Assembly (NCBI GenBank): GCA_964507405.1
Contig: CAZDPJ010000007.1
Coordinates: forward strand, 1 to 64,000
Reading direction: 5' to 3'
Origin: UMGS75 sp964507405
Lineage (GTDB): Bacteria > Bacillota_I > Bacilli_A > ML615J-28 > CAG-313
DNA: 64,000 nucleotides
Shown: piece after piece, positions 48,245 through 57,813 of the stretch
How the letters are laid out: each line of letters opens with the position of its first letter
Position numbering within the stretch: position 1 is the stretch's first letter
Notes under the pieces: model-generated
The model's database searches: none
The model's input: the letters and a program-made list of their open reading frames with translations, nothing else
What the model was told of the DNA's origin: nothing
Translations under genes and position numbers: made by a program

Positions 48245-49500
48245 TATTTTCCTCCTTTATAGCCAAGTACAGCTAAAATATTATTGTTTTCATCACAAAG
48301 AAGTAAGATATCTTTTTTTATTAGATAAGGGATTTTCTTCTTTGTAATAAAATCACTAACTAATTTATTAGCTATTTTATCACCAGCTTCACGATTTCTA
48401 ATGATAACTGGTAATCTTTCTATATTATAACATAATTCTTTATTAGTTGTGATAAAATTACAATTATTTTTATTTACCACTAATTTTCCATTATTTGGTA
48501 AATCGTAAATACCTTCATTTCTTGCTTCCAAGTAATAATTAATATTACTAATATCTTCTTCTGTAAAAAGTATCTGATTATATTCTTTAATTAAAGAAAG
48601 TTCATTGTTTATTTTTGATACAATATTGGTTTTATTAGAAGTTATCTTTTTCATTATATCTTCAATACATTGATGGGATAAACTATATTTCTTTAATAAT
48701 CTAAAGAGAATTTGTTTTTTATAAAAAGTAGGTAACATTAAATAATCATCCATATTTAATGTATATGTTAATATACCATTTTTATTATTTACCATTATCT
48801 TATTTTTAATAAAGGAAGTCTCTTCCTTTTCTATTATTTCATTCGCATTTAAAAGAGTTTCACTATAATAATTAATAGCACTATATAAATTAGGATTTTC
48901 TTCTAATAATATTGGCGTAATTAAATGTCTTATTCTATTTCTTGTATAATCTAATTCACTATTACTTGAATCCTCATAATACTTGATGTTATGTTTTATA
49001 CTATAATCAATTATTTCTTTTTTGGAAATAGTGATTAATGGTCTATAAATAATATAGTTATGATATATACTTTCTTTTTCAATCCCCGCATACCCTTTTA
49101 ATGAAGATGATTTTAACATTCTCATGGTAATTGTTTCTAAGTTATCATTAGCATGATGAGCAAGTAATATATATTTAATGTTTTCTTTTTCACAGATTTC
49201 TTCAAAAAATCCATACCGCATTTTACGCGCAATAGATTGGAAATTACCATTATTGATATGTCCTAATCTTTTTACATAACACTTTATATTTTTTTCTTTA
49301 GAAAATTCTGTTATATATTCTTCTTCAATAACTGATTGTTCTCGTTTACCATGATTTACATGCGCAACAACGATTTGGGTTGGATCAATTGCATTTAAAA
49401 CTAAATGTAATAAAACCATTGAATCAACACCAGTAGAACATGCGACTAGTACTTTTTCAGTATTTAGTTTTTCTTTTAAGTCTGTTATTATTTTATTCAT
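48244..49500 (-). CDS. tilS: tRNA(Ile)-lysidine synthetase
   Basis: 418 residues. Converts C34 of tRNA-Ile (CAU) to lysidine so that it reads AUA, an essential step given the many ATA codons here. The PP-loop reads STGVDSM (usually SGGxDS). Further N-type ATP pyrophosphatase features are HVNHGKR, LLAHHANDNLET, RPL and TRNRIRH. C-terminal substrate-binding domains follow. The ATG at 49500 is used rather than one 4 codons upstream because GGTGAA is correctly spaced for it. A good promoter lies just before. It heads the tilS-ftsH-rqcP(-maf) unit and diverges from the hydrolase-murF-ddl operon. Confidence 0.94.
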   Translation of the reverse strand: MNKIITDLKEKLNTEKVLVACSTGVDSMVLLHLVLNAIDPTQIVVAHVNHGKREQSVIEEEYITEFSKEKNIKCYVKRLGHINNGNFQSIARKMRYGFFEEICEKENIKYILLAHHANDNLETITMRMLKSSSLKGYAGIEKESIYHNYIIYRPLITISKKEIIDYSIKHNIKYYEDSSNSELDYTRNRIRHLITPILLEENPNLYSAINYYSETLLNANEIIEKEETSFIKNKIMVNNKNGILTYTLNMDDYLMLPTFYKKQILFRLLKKYSLSHQCIEDIMKKITSNKTNIVSKINNELSLIKEYNQILFTEEDISNINYYLEARNEGIYDLPNNGKLVVNKNNCNFITTNKELCYNIERLPVIIRNREAGDKIANKLVSDFITKKKIPYLIKKDILLLCDENNNILAVLGYKGGK

Positions 49501-49517
49501 AGGCTTCACCATATATT

Positions 49518-49546
49518 ATTATACCAAATTTAATATAAAAAGTAAA
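49518..49546 (-). promoter_or_regulatory. Promoter of the tilS-ftsH-rqcP unit
   Basis: Minus-strand -35 TTTACT (49541-49546), 17-bp spacer, -10 TATAAT (49518-49523), about 20 bases before the tilS start. Confidence 0.65.
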
Positions 49547-49616
49547 TGAAATTATTTTTTGTTTTTTGTATTATTTTAATTAATTTTGAATATGATAGTA
49601 TGAAAAGAGGGATACT

Positions 49617-50366
49617 ATGGAATATCTATATGATGATATTAAAATAAATTATGATATAAGAGGAATGGGACCACCTATTATTTTATTACATGGATGGGGG
49701 ACAAATTACCATACATTTGATTATATATGTAGTTATTTAGAAAAAGACTTTACGATATATTTAATTGACCTACCTGGATTTGGTAAAAGTGAAGAACCAA
49801 TGTATGTATATAGTCTAAATAATTATGTTCATTTTCTATTTACTTTCATTGATGAATTACAAATTAATAATCCAATTATCTTAGGTCATTCATTTGGTGG
49901 TAGAATTGCAATTAAATATGCAAGTATAAGCAAAAATATATCTAAATTAATCCTAGTTGATAGTGCTGGAATTAAAAAGAAACGAACAATTAAACAGCTA
50001 TTTAGTATTTTAAAATATAAATATTTGAAATTTTATTATCGTAAAACTAAAAATATAACTAAATATAATCAATTAACCACTACTAGTGGTAGTTTAGATT
50101 ATGTATCTTCTTCTTTAATTATGAAAGGAATTCTTTCAAAAGTAATAAAACAAAACTTAAAACCATGTTTATCCAAAATAAATGTGGAAACTTTAATTAT
50201 TTGGGGTAGAGATGACCTTGAAACGCCATATAAAGATGCCTTAATTATGAAAAAGAAAATTAAAAATGCAGGTCTTATTACCTTTGATGATGTAGGGCAT
50301 TTCCCATATCTTGAAAGAAAAAACTATTTTAAGATAATTCTTAAAAAATATTTAGGTGTCAATTAA
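49617..50366 (+). CDS. Alpha/beta-hydrolase
   Basis: 249 residues with a complete alpha/beta-hydrolase triad. Oxyanion region HGWGTN, nucleophile elbow GHSFGG with the catalytic Ser, acid in WGRDD, and His in DDVGHFPYLE. Substrate unknown; esterases, thioesterases and peptidases share this fold. It is the first gene of an operon with murF (1-bp gap) and ddl, so a role in cell-wall precursor metabolism is possible but unproven. AGAGGG lies before the ATG. Confidence 0.8.
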   Translation: MEYLYDDIKINYDIRGMGPPIILLHGWGTNYHTFDYICSYLEKDFTIYLIDLPGFGKSEEPMYVYSLNNYVHFLFTFIDELQINNPIILGHSFGGRIAIKYASISKNISKLILVDSAGIKKKRTIKQLFSILKYKYLKFYYRKTKNITKYNQLTTTSGSLDYVSSSLIMKGILSKVIKQNLKPCLSKINVETLIIWGRDDLETPYKDALIMKKKIKNAGLITFDDVGHFPYLERKNYFKIILKKYLGVN

Positions 50367-50367
50367 A

Positions 50368-51909
50368 ATGATATATATAAATATTCTTAATATAATATCA
50401 TTTACATATATATTTTTACTACTATTTAAATATTTATTAACTATATTTCAACAAGATCATTATGATATTAATAAATTTATGAAGCGTAGTTTTAAATTAT
50501 ATTATCATCAAAAGTTATTAATTATACTTTATATAATGATTATTATATATATCTTATTTTTCCTATATAACATTATTATTAATTTATTAATATGTTTATT
50601 TTTTATAGTTAAACATCCTAAATATATAGTATCATTAAATATTACAAAACGAATAATTAGATTAATAATTACATATATATTAATAATTACAACATTAATA
50701 TTAATTATTCCAAATAAGAATTTACTAATATTTATTTTTATTAATTTATTAATGCCATATATATTACTTCTATCTAATATTATTAACTATCCAATTGAAC
50801 GATATATAAATAATAAATATATAAAAAAAGCAAAATTAAAATTAAATAGTAATAAAAAATTAATAAAAATAGCAATAACAGGTAGTTATGGAAAAACATC
50901 AACTAAAAATATATTAAATCATATATTAGAAAATAACACATTAACAATAGCAACCCCTAAATCATTTAATACAATGTTAGGTATAACCAAAACAATTAAT
51001 TTAATGTTAAAGTCTAATACTGAAATATTTATATGTGAAATGGGAACAAACCATTTAAATGAAATAAGTAAAATGACTGAATTTATTAATCCTGATATTG
51101 CTTGTATTACTGATATTGGCCCCCAACACCTAGAAACATTTAAAACCATAGATAATGTTGTGAAAGCGAAATTTGAAATATTAAATTTTATGGATTACAA
51201 TAAAACAGCAATATTAAATGGAGATAATTCATTTATTAAATCTAAAGAAATAATTTCAATAAAAAATATTAATTATGTAGGTATTAATTCAGATAATGAT
51301 ATATATGTTAAAGATATTAAAGTATCTTTCGATTTAATGGAATTTACCATTATAGATGAAAATAATGAGCTTAATATTAAAACCCACCTTATTGGCATTC
51401 ACAATATTAATAATATTTTAATTGTTTATGGAGTCATTAAAGCCTTAAGAAAATATAATATATATATTTCAAATGAAGAATTTATTTCTAAAATATATAC
51501 ATTATCAAGTAGTCCTCATCGACTTGAATATAAAAAAATAGATAATTATAATATATATGATGATAGTTATAATGCTAATATAAAAGGATTCTATAACGCG
51601 GTAAATGTAATTAAGCACCTTAATACTAAAAAAATAATTATTACTCCTGGTATTGTTGATACGGGAAAATCAAGTGAAAAAATTAATTCTTTAGCCGCAA
51701 CATATTTATTAAATATTTTTGATGATATATATCTAATTAAAAATAAAATGATTAAATATTATCAAAAAGTATTAGAAGAAAATAATGAACATTATTTGAT
51801 CTTTAATAGTTTTAAAGAAGCTTTTACTTATTTTAAAATAAAATATAAAAATGAAGAAGTTAGCCTATTAATCGAAAATGATTTACCTGATAACTTCTTA
51901 GAAAGGTGA
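50368..51909 (+). CDS. murF: Membrane-anchored MurF-type ligase
   Basis: 513 residues. Residues 1-150 carry about four hydrophobic segments, a membrane extension not found in textbook MurF. The remaining ~360 residues are a Mur ligase: P-loop GSYGKTST, then SFNTMLGI, EMGTNHLNEI, DIGPQHLE, and the C-terminal SSSPHRLEYK with DDSYNAN. The match is to MurF, which adds D-Ala-D-Ala to the UDP-MurNAc tripeptide, and the next gene is ddl, which makes that dipeptide. The ATG at 50368 is used, with AGGTG 9 bases upstream; a GTG 4 codons earlier overlaps that ribosome site. The coding strand is extremely A-rich. A specialised homologue acting at the membrane is an alternative. Confidence 0.82.
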   Translation: MIYINILNIISFTYIFLLLFKYLLTIFQQDHYDINKFMKRSFKLYYHQKLLIILYIMIIIYILFFLYNIIINLLICLFFIVKHPKYIVSLNITKRIIRLIITYILIITTLILIIPNKNLLIFIFINLLMPYILLLSNIINYPIERYINNKYIKKAKLKLNSNKKLIKIAITGSYGKTSTKNILNHILENNTLTIATPKSFNTMLGITKTINLMLKSNTEIFICEMGTNHLNEISKMTEFINPDIACITDIGPQHLETFKTIDNVVKAKFEILNFMDYNKTAILNGDNSFIKSKEIISIKNINYVGINSDNDIYVKDIKVSFDLMEFTIIDENNELNIKTHLIGIHNINNILIVYGVIKALRKYNIYISNEEFISKIYTLSSSPHRLEYKKIDNYNIYDDSYNANIKGFYNAVNVIKHLNTKKIIITPGIVDTGKSSEKINSLAATYLLNIFDDIYLIKNKMIKYYQKVLEENNEHYLIFNSFKEAFTYFKIKYKNEEVSLLIENDLPDNFLER

Positions 51910-51911
51910 AT

Positions 51912-53051
51912 ATGGATAATAACAAATTAAATATTGGAATAATTATTGGAGGAAAATCAGTAGAGCATGATATATCTATTTTATCTGGATTACAAGTATA
52001 TCATGCATGTGATAAAAACAAATATAATATAACTATTTTTTATTTAACCAAAAAATTACAATGGTTAATAGGTGATGATTTATCTGATATTAACACTTAT
52101 AAAAATAATTCATTTTCAAAATGTAAAGAAATATATTTCTTTACCGATAATAATAAAACCTATTATAAATTACATAATAAGAAATCAAAACCAACTATCA
52201 TTGATGTCTTTATTCCCGTTGTTCATGGTGAGGGAGTTGAAGATGGAACCCTTAGTGCCTTCCTTGATTTAGTTAATGGTACATATACACAAGCTGATCT
52301 TACATCTTCTAGTATTTGTCAAGATAAAATATATTCTAAACAAATCTTATATACAGAAAACTTACCAGTTCTTCCTTATATAAAAATGACATCTACCAAA
52401 ACTTATTATGAATGTTTAAAAGAGATTAATAACACTATTCAGTTTCCTGTAATAATTAAACCTGCTCGTCTTGGTTCTAGTATTGGTATTAGTACCGCCC
52501 ATAATGATACTGAACTTCGTATCGGGGTTGAGGAAGGACTTAAATTTGGTGAAAGACTTTTAATTGAAAAGAAACTATCTAATTTTAAAGAATATAATAT
52601 AGCTATTTGTAAAGATGGTAATAAACTAGTATTATCGTGTATTGAAGAAGTAAAGAAAACCGATGAAATATTATCTTTTGTTGATAAATATGAAAGACTT
52701 GATAAATTAGATGATTCTTCTAATCGAATAATCCCCGCCATAATTAATGAATCATTAGAAACAAAAATAAAAGATATATGTAAAAAAGCATATTTATCTT
52801 TAAATTTATGTGGAGTTGTTAGAATTGATACTATATATGATGAAGATACTAATAATATATATATAAATGAAATTAATACAATTCCAGGTTCTTTTGCTTT
52901 TTATTTATTTGATAAAGCAAATATTAGCTTTACTAAACTAATTGATATTGTTATCAAACAAGCATTATTAAATAAAAAAGTAAATGATAAATATTTAAAA
53001 GTATTTTCATCTAGTGTATTAAATAAAAAATCAAGTAAATTAATTAAATAA
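51912..53051 (+). CDS. ddl: D-alanine--D-alanine ligase
   Basis: 379 residues; makes D-Ala-D-Ala for MurF. ATP-grasp features: GGKSVEHDIS at the N-terminus, PVVHGEGVEDG, PARLGSSIGIS, the omega-loop DKY (Lys-Tyr retained, as in D-Ala-D-Ala rather than D-Lac enzymes), and INEINTIPGS at the metal site. The omega-loop is shorter than usual. The ATG at 51912 follows AAAGGTGA; an in-frame GTG two codons earlier overlaps the murF stop. The gene ends just before a strong terminator. Confidence 0.93.
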   Translation: MDNNKLNIGIIIGGKSVEHDISILSGLQVYHACDKNKYNITIFYLTKKLQWLIGDDLSDINTYKNNSFSKCKEIYFFTDNNKTYYKLHNKKSKPTIIDVFIPVVHGEGVEDGTLSAFLDLVNGTYTQADLTSSSICQDKIYSKQILYTENLPVLPYIKMTSTKTYYECLKEINNTIQFPVIIKPARLGSSIGISTAHNDTELRIGVEEGLKFGERLLIEKKLSNFKEYNIAICKDGNKLVLSCIEEVKKTDEILSFVDKYERLDKLDDSSNRIIPAIINESLETKIKDICKKAYLSLNLCGVVRIDTIYDEDTNNIYINEINTIPGSFAFYLFDKANISFTKLIDIVIKQALLNKKVNDKYLKVFSSSVLNKKSSKLIK

Positions 53052-53059
53052 TTAAACTA

Positions 53060-53087
53060 AATACTACAAAAAAATGTAGTATTTTTT
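53060..53087 (+). terminator. Terminator of the hydrolase-murF-ddl operon
   Basis: Nine-bp stem AATACTACA / TGTAGTATT with a 6-base A loop, then six Ts. Confidence 0.8.
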
Positions 53088-53150
53088 CTTTAATTTCCTT
53101 TAAATTTAGAGTGTTATAATTGAACTACTAAAAATAAAGGAGAAAAATAT

Positions 53151-53741
53151 ATGAAATATGGTTATGTTAGAGTATCATCAAATACTCAAAATATTGCAAG
53201 ACAAATGGAGGAAATGTATAAATATGATTTAACAGATGATGTCATTTATGTTGATATGCAAAGTGGGAAAGACTTTAATCGAAAAAGTTATCAAGCTTTA
53301 AAAGCAAAACTTAAAAAAAATGATTTATTAATTGTTAAATCAATAGACCGCCTTGGAAGAAACTATGATATGATTATGAATGAATGGGCTGAACTAACCA
53401 AAGTAATAGAGGTAAATATTTTTGTAATTGATTTTCCACTACTTGATACTAGAATAGAAGATAAGAATTTAGTAGGAAAGTTTATTGCTGATATAGTTCT
53501 TCAAGTATTAAGTTTTGTTGCGCAAAATGAACGTGAAAACATTAAACAACGACAAGCAGAAGGAATAAGACTTGCGAAAGAAAAAGGGATTCATATGGGA
53601 AGGCCAAAATATACCCTTCCTGATAATTTTGAAGAAATAGTTAATAGATTCCATAAAAAAGAAATTACAAGTAAAGAAGCAACAAAACTTCTACATATAT
53701 CAAAAGTTACTTTTTTTAAATATTCAAAGCAAATTAAATAA
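53151..53741 (+). CDS. Small serine recombinase (resolvase/invertase type)
   Basis: 196 residues. The N-terminal catalytic domain has the active serine in YVRVSS and the second catalytic patch in SIDRLGRNYDMI. A long E helix follows, containing FIADIVLQVLSFVAQNERE. The C-terminal helix-turn-helix DNA-binding domain ends in EATKLLHISKVTFFKY. The size matches Tn3-type resolvases and Hin/Gin invertases rather than large integrases. AAAGGAG lies before the ATG and an extended -10 (TGTTATAAT, 53112-53120) upstream. No transposase is adjacent. It may be a relic of, or a resident in, a small mobile island with the broken AlbA_2 gene that follows. Confidence 0.9.
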   Translation: MKYGYVRVSSNTQNIARQMEEMYKYDLTDDVIYVDMQSGKDFNRKSYQALKAKLKKNDLLIVKSIDRLGRNYDMIMNEWAELTKVIEVNIFVIDFPLLDTRIEDKNLVGKFIADIVLQVLSFVAQNERENIKQRQAEGIRLAKEKGIHMGRPKYTLPDNFEEIVNRFHKKEITSKEATKLLHISKVTFFKYSKQIK

Positions 53742-53752
53742 TTTTTTTATGC

Positions 53753-53776
53753 ATTTATCTTGCAATTTATCTTGCA
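53753..53776. repeat. 12-bp tandem direct repeat after the recombinase
   Basis: ATTTATCTTGCA occurs twice head to tail (53753-53764, 53765-53776) between the recombinase stop and the next gene, overlapping its likely promoter region. It could be a regulator or recombinase binding site. Confidence 0.6.
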
Positions 53777-53826
53777 TTTTTTGCTTTTTATTATATTATT
53801 ATAACTGATTGGAGGAAATTGTTAAT

Positions 53827-55160
53827 ATGAATTTAGGAAAAGAAAATGAAACTGTTGAATATAAAGAATCTACTGCTGAATTTGAGAAAGCATGTAAAGC
53901 GATTGTCGCGATGCTTAATAAATCAGGAAGTGGAACCATTTATTTCGGAGTTAAAGATAATGGAGATATTATTGGGCATGCTATCGGTAAAGATACTTTG
54001 TCTACTTTAGCGACAAGAATACAAAATTCAATTATGCCAAGTATATATCCTACTATTGTCCTCTTACTATTGATAACAAAACAATTATAAGTGTTACTTT
54101 TTCAGGGAGAAATAAGCCTAATGCTTATAAAGATTCTTTCTATATAAGAGTTGAACAACAAAATCTCACTGTTGATCCACTAGTTTTAAGAAAACTTATA
54201 AAAGAAAGTCATGAATATAATGATTTATGGGAAAATGCTATAACCAACTATGGAAGCGAATATATTGATAACGAATCTGTTGATCTATACTATAGACAAG
54301 CAATTTCTATGGGGCGTATTAATAAATTTGACCACACAAATGAAGAACTCTTAACTAGACTTAATTTGATGGTTAATGGTAAACTTACAAACGCTGGATT
54401 ATACTTATTTGGAAAAAATTGTCCATTAGTATTTAAAGCCGTAGAATATGCGACAACTGAACGTTTAAATCCAATTGATTTAAAAAGATTCGAAGGTAAT
54501 ATTTTTCAACTAATCAATAATATAACTAATTTTATTAATCAAAAAATGAGCTGGAAAGTCGAAATAAATGATATACAACGAGTTGAAGTTCCTGAGGTTC
54601 CAATTGTAGCTATTAGAGAAATAGTAATTAATTTTCTTATACATTGTGTCTATTTTGCTGATTCGGAGCATCAAGTAACAATTGATCCTGAAAATATTGA
54701 AATATATAATCCAGGAGCATTTGGAGAATTTACTCCAATTGATTATATTGAAAGAATCTTACCATCAAGAACTAAACATAAAATTATTCAAGAAATAATC
54801 TTTAAAGCCTTTGATGTAGAAACATTAGGAAGAGGATTAAAAAGAATGGATAATGCATGTAAAATAAGTGATGTAGGTTGGGATTATTGTAAATATAATT
54901 TTGGGTTTGCTTTTATATTTAAAAGAAAAAAAGATAATAATAATAATAATAGTAATTATACTGCATTATCTTCTGATGCGAAAAAAATTGTTAATTTTAT
55001 GAAAAGCAATAAATGTGTGATTGAAAATTCAAAAATAGTAATGAGTATAATTAACAAAAAAGAAAGAGCAACTCACCAAGTTATTAAAGAACTTGTTGAT
55101 AATAGCATAATTGAAAGAATAGGTTCTAATAAAACTGGATATTGGCGTTTAATATTATAA
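53827..55160 (+). pseudogene. Frameshifted AlbA_2-domain (Schlafen-type) regulator
   Basis: The first part (53827-~54057) has the AlbA_2 pattern: ENETVEYKES, KAIVAMLNKSGSGTIYFGV and GDIIGH. The frame then ends at 54090. Similarity resumes in another frame from 54060 (PLTIDNKTIISVTFSG, then YKDSFYIRVEQQ) and continues without a stop to 55160. The later part has an ATPase-like section (VPIVAIREIVINFLIH, FKAFDVETLGRGLKRM) and a C-terminal winged helix. This is the COG2865 layout, with one frameshift near 54058. The start ATG follows GGAGG by 11 bases. An in-frame downstream ATG at 54309 could yield only a truncated protein. It lies directly after the serine recombinase. Confidence 0.8.
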
Positions 55161-55169
55161 ATTTAAAAT

Positions 55170-55212
55170 AAGCATAAGTTATATTTTTAATAATAGAACT
55201 TATGCTTTTTTA
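55170..55212 (+). terminator. Terminator after the AlbA_2 pseudogene
   Basis: Perfect 11-bp stem AAGCATAAGTT / AACTTATGCTT with a 16-base loop and a T run. It lies between converging genes and may act in both directions. Confidence 0.75.
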
Positions 55213-55217
55213 TTAAA

Positions 55218-56324
55218 TTAATTATTATAAATTAATGATTCATACATTTTCAAATATTTAGTTAAAGTATTATTTTTAACAACTTTATTTGGATTAAATA
55301 ATCTTGTATAAACAGATTCATTTCCTTGTAAAAGACTAAATAAGATATTTGATATAATCATTGATTCAAGAGGATTCTGATTATTATAATTAGTAGCTAT
55401 AAATAAATTATTAAATGTTTCATTATAATTACCAATATAAGGTAAACTATCTAATGTATTATAATTACTACTTGTCCATTTATATAATATTTTTTCATCT
55501 TTAAAATATTTTTTAATAAATTGTTTTATATTTTTATATTTACAATCATTTTTACTTTCAATAATTAAATAATTATTATAAGGTATAATCCATATATTAC
55601 AATTAATATCAGATATATATGTTACATCATATTTTTTATTTATTGTAATTAGTGTATAAGATGATTTTGTTAAAACACTACTATTATTTATTCCCATAAA
55701 TTTAATATATGTATTATTATTTAAAAAAACTATTTTTTTAGCATTAATTTTATATTTATTAGTATATACACATTTATTAGATATCTTTGTTACTATTACA
55801 TCATCATAGATAGTTAAATCTTTGGATAATTCATTAATTAGCTTATAAACGTTGATTTGAGCCTGATTTGGGTACAATATTGCGTTTTTAGCTGGAAAGT
55901 GATAATTTATACACCCCATAAATTTAGAGTCTATTTTTAGAGTATTTAAAATAGTACTTTCATCTTCTAACTTTGTAGAATTTGATAATGTGCACATATA
56001 TACGGGAATCTTTTTAAAATCAAATTGATACTTTCTTCTTAATACTTCATATCTATCAATTGCGCTATTCATTAAATCTAAATACAGTCTTGTCTTCTTT
56101 AATCCTATTTTTCTTATAATATCTTGATATAAATTATCTTGAATAATACTTACAATTCTTTTTGAATTAAAGCTAGATATATTTATATTATTATCAACTA
56201 AAAGAACATTGTATCCTGCTTCTTTCAAATAGAAAGCAAGTAGGATTCCTGTTAATGTTACGCCTACAATTAAAATGTCTGTTTCTAAATCTTTATCCAA
56301 TATTTTAATGTTATTATTAATCAT
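55218..56324 (-). CDS. FAD-dependent oxidoreductase-like protein (DAO family), degenerate
   Basis: 368 residues. Its N-terminus (TDILIVGVTLTGILLAFYLK, then VLLVD) is the Rossmann FAD-binding start of the D-amino acid oxidase/glycerol-3-phosphate oxidase superfamily. The usual GxGxxG is altered to GVTLTG. Late similarity includes 'SLPYIGNYN...LFIATNYN', the region that normally binds FAD near the C-terminus. The protein is very rich in Asn, Ile and Lys. Loss of two glycines suggests a changed or lost cofactor site, although the frame is intact. A GGTGAT ribosome site precedes the ATG. It lies between the AlbA_2 pseudogene and the suf operon, separated from the latter by a terminator. Confidence 0.6.
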   Translation of the reverse strand: MINNNIKILDKDLETDILIVGVTLTGILLAFYLKEAGYNVLLVDNNINISSFNSKRIVSIIQDNLYQDIIRKIGLKKTRLYLDLMNSAIDRYEVLRRKYQFDFKKIPVYMCTLSNSTKLEDESTILNTLKIDSKFMGCINYHFPAKNAILYPNQAQINVYKLINELSKDLTIYDDVIVTKISNKCVYTNKYKINAKKIVFLNNNTYIKFMGINNSSVLTKSSYTLITINKKYDVTYISDINCNIWIIPYNNYLIIESKNDCKYKNIKQFIKKYFKDEKILYKWTSSNYNTLDSLPYIGNYNETFNNLFIATNYNNQNPLESMIISNILFSLLQGNESVYTRLFNPNKVVKNNTLTKYLKMYESLIYNN

Positions 56325-56366
56325 TATATCACCAAATTTATTATTCGATTAAATAATTAATTTATA

Positions 56367-56400
56367 CAAAAAAGTGCTCGCATTTAGCAAACACTTTTAT
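56367..56400 (-). terminator. Terminator of the suf operon
   Basis: Minus-strand stem AAAAGTG...TGC / GCGAGCACTTTT, imperfect, with a 6-T run, immediately downstream of sufB. Confidence 0.7.
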
Positions 56401-56403
56401 TTT

Positions 56404-57813
56404 TTATCCGATAGAATTTTTCATTTCAAGTTTAATTAACTGATTAAGTTCTACAGCATACTCCATTGGAAGTTCTTTTGCGAAAGGCTCAATAAAGCCC
56501 ATAACAATCATTTCAGTTGCTTCTGCTTCAGTTAAGCCTCTACTCATTAAATAGAATAATTGTTCTTCGTTTACTTTTGAAACTGTTGCTTCATGTTCAA
56601 TATATGAAGAATCATTTTCAACAATATTTGTAGGAATTGTATCACTTGTAGATATATCATCTAAAATGATTGTATCACATTCAACATGGGCTTTAGAGGA
56701 TGTAGCTTGAGAAGATAATCTAACTGTACCTCTATAATTTACTTTTCCTCCACCTCTACAAATAGATTTAGATATTATTTGACTTGTTGTATTAGGTGCA
56801 AGATGTATCATTTTAGCACCTGTATCTTGGATTTGACCACTTCCAGCAAAAGCTATTGAAACAGTTGTACCTTTAGCTTTTTCTCCTTTTAAGATACAAG
56901 CAGGATATTTCATATTAATATTAGAACCAATATTACCATCAATCCATTCCATATGACCTTCTGCTTCAACTAAGGCTCTTTTAGTAACTAAGTTAATAAT
57001 ATTATTAGACCAGTTTTGAACAGTTGAATAACGACAGTATCCTTTTTCTTTAACATAGATTTCTACTACAGCAGCATGTAAAGAATAAGCTGAATACTGA
57101 GGAGCTGTACAACCTTCAACATAGTGAAGACTTGCTTCATCATCGACGATAATTAATGTTCTTTCAAATTGGCCCATAAGTTCAGTATTAATTCTAAAAT
57201 ATGATTGTAATGGTTTTTCAAGTTTTACGCCTTTTGGTACATAAATAAATGAACCACCACTCCATACTGCTGTATTTAACGCAGCAAACATATTATCAGT
57301 ATATGGAACTACTTTTGCGAAATATTCTTTAACAAGTTCAGGATATTTTTTTACTGCTGTATCTGTATCACAGAATAAAACACCAAGTTTTTCAAGTTCG
57401 GTTAATGTATTATGGTAAACAACTTCTGATTCAAATTGAGTAGAAACACCAGCTAAATATTTTTGTTCTGCTTCTCTTATACCAAGTTTATCAAAAGTAT
57501 CTTTAATAGCTTTAGGAACTTCATTCCAGTCTTTTTCAACTTTTTGACTTGATTTAATATAATATATATATTCATCAAAATTAATACTATCAAGATTAGG
57601 TCCAAATTTAGGCCATTTCATTTTAGCAAATTCATGATATGCTTTAAGTCTTAGTTCTAACATCCATTCAGGTTCATTTTTCATTAATGAAATTTTTCTT
57701 ACAACATCTTCATTAATACCATGACCTGTATCATAGACATTTTCAACATCTGTTTTGAAACCGTATTTATAATCACCGACTATTTCATTTATTTCTTTTC
57801 TTTCATCACTCAT
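56404..57813 (-). CDS. sufB: Fe-S cluster assembly protein SufB
   Basis: 469 residues; the scaffold subunit of the SufBCD complex where Fe-S clusters are built. Beta-helix core with typical segments: FIYVPKGVKLEKPLQSYFRI, VEGCTAP, RGGGKVNYRG, and the C-terminal SRGLTEAEATEMIVMGF. The ATG at 57813 follows AAGGAG. An upstream in-frame ATG (57879) would add 22 residues from within sufU and is rejected. It overlaps the sufU end by 8 bases and is the last gene of the operon, the usual Firmicutes order. Confidence 0.96.
   Translation of the reverse strand: MSDERKEINEIVGDYKYGFKTDVENVYDTGHGINEDVVRKISLMKNEPEWMLELRLKAYHEFAKMKWPKFGPNLDSINFDEYIYYIKSSQKVEKDWNEVPKAIKDTFDKLGIREAEQKYLAGVSTQFESEVVYHNTLTELEKLGVLFCDTDTAVKKYPELVKEYFAKVVPYTDNMFAALNTAVWSGGSFIYVPKGVKLEKPLQSYFRINTELMGQFERTLIIVDDEASLHYVEGCTAPQYSAYSLHAAVVEIYVKEKGYCRYSTVQNWSNNIINLVTKRALVEAEGHMEWIDGNIGSNINMKYPACILKGEKAKGTTVSIAFAGSGQIQDTGAKMIHLAPNTTSQIISKSICRGGGKVNYRGTVRLSSQATSSKAHVECDTIILDDISTSDTIPTNIVENDSSYIEHEATVSKVNEEQLFYLMSRGLTEAEATEMIVMGFIEPFAKELPMEYAVELNQLIKLEMKNSIG

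Noticed and set aside
51906..53051. D-Ala-D-lactate ligase (vancomycin-resistance type)
   Set aside because: The omega-loop Lys-Tyr pair typical of D-Ala-D-Ala ligases is retained and no van genes are nearby.
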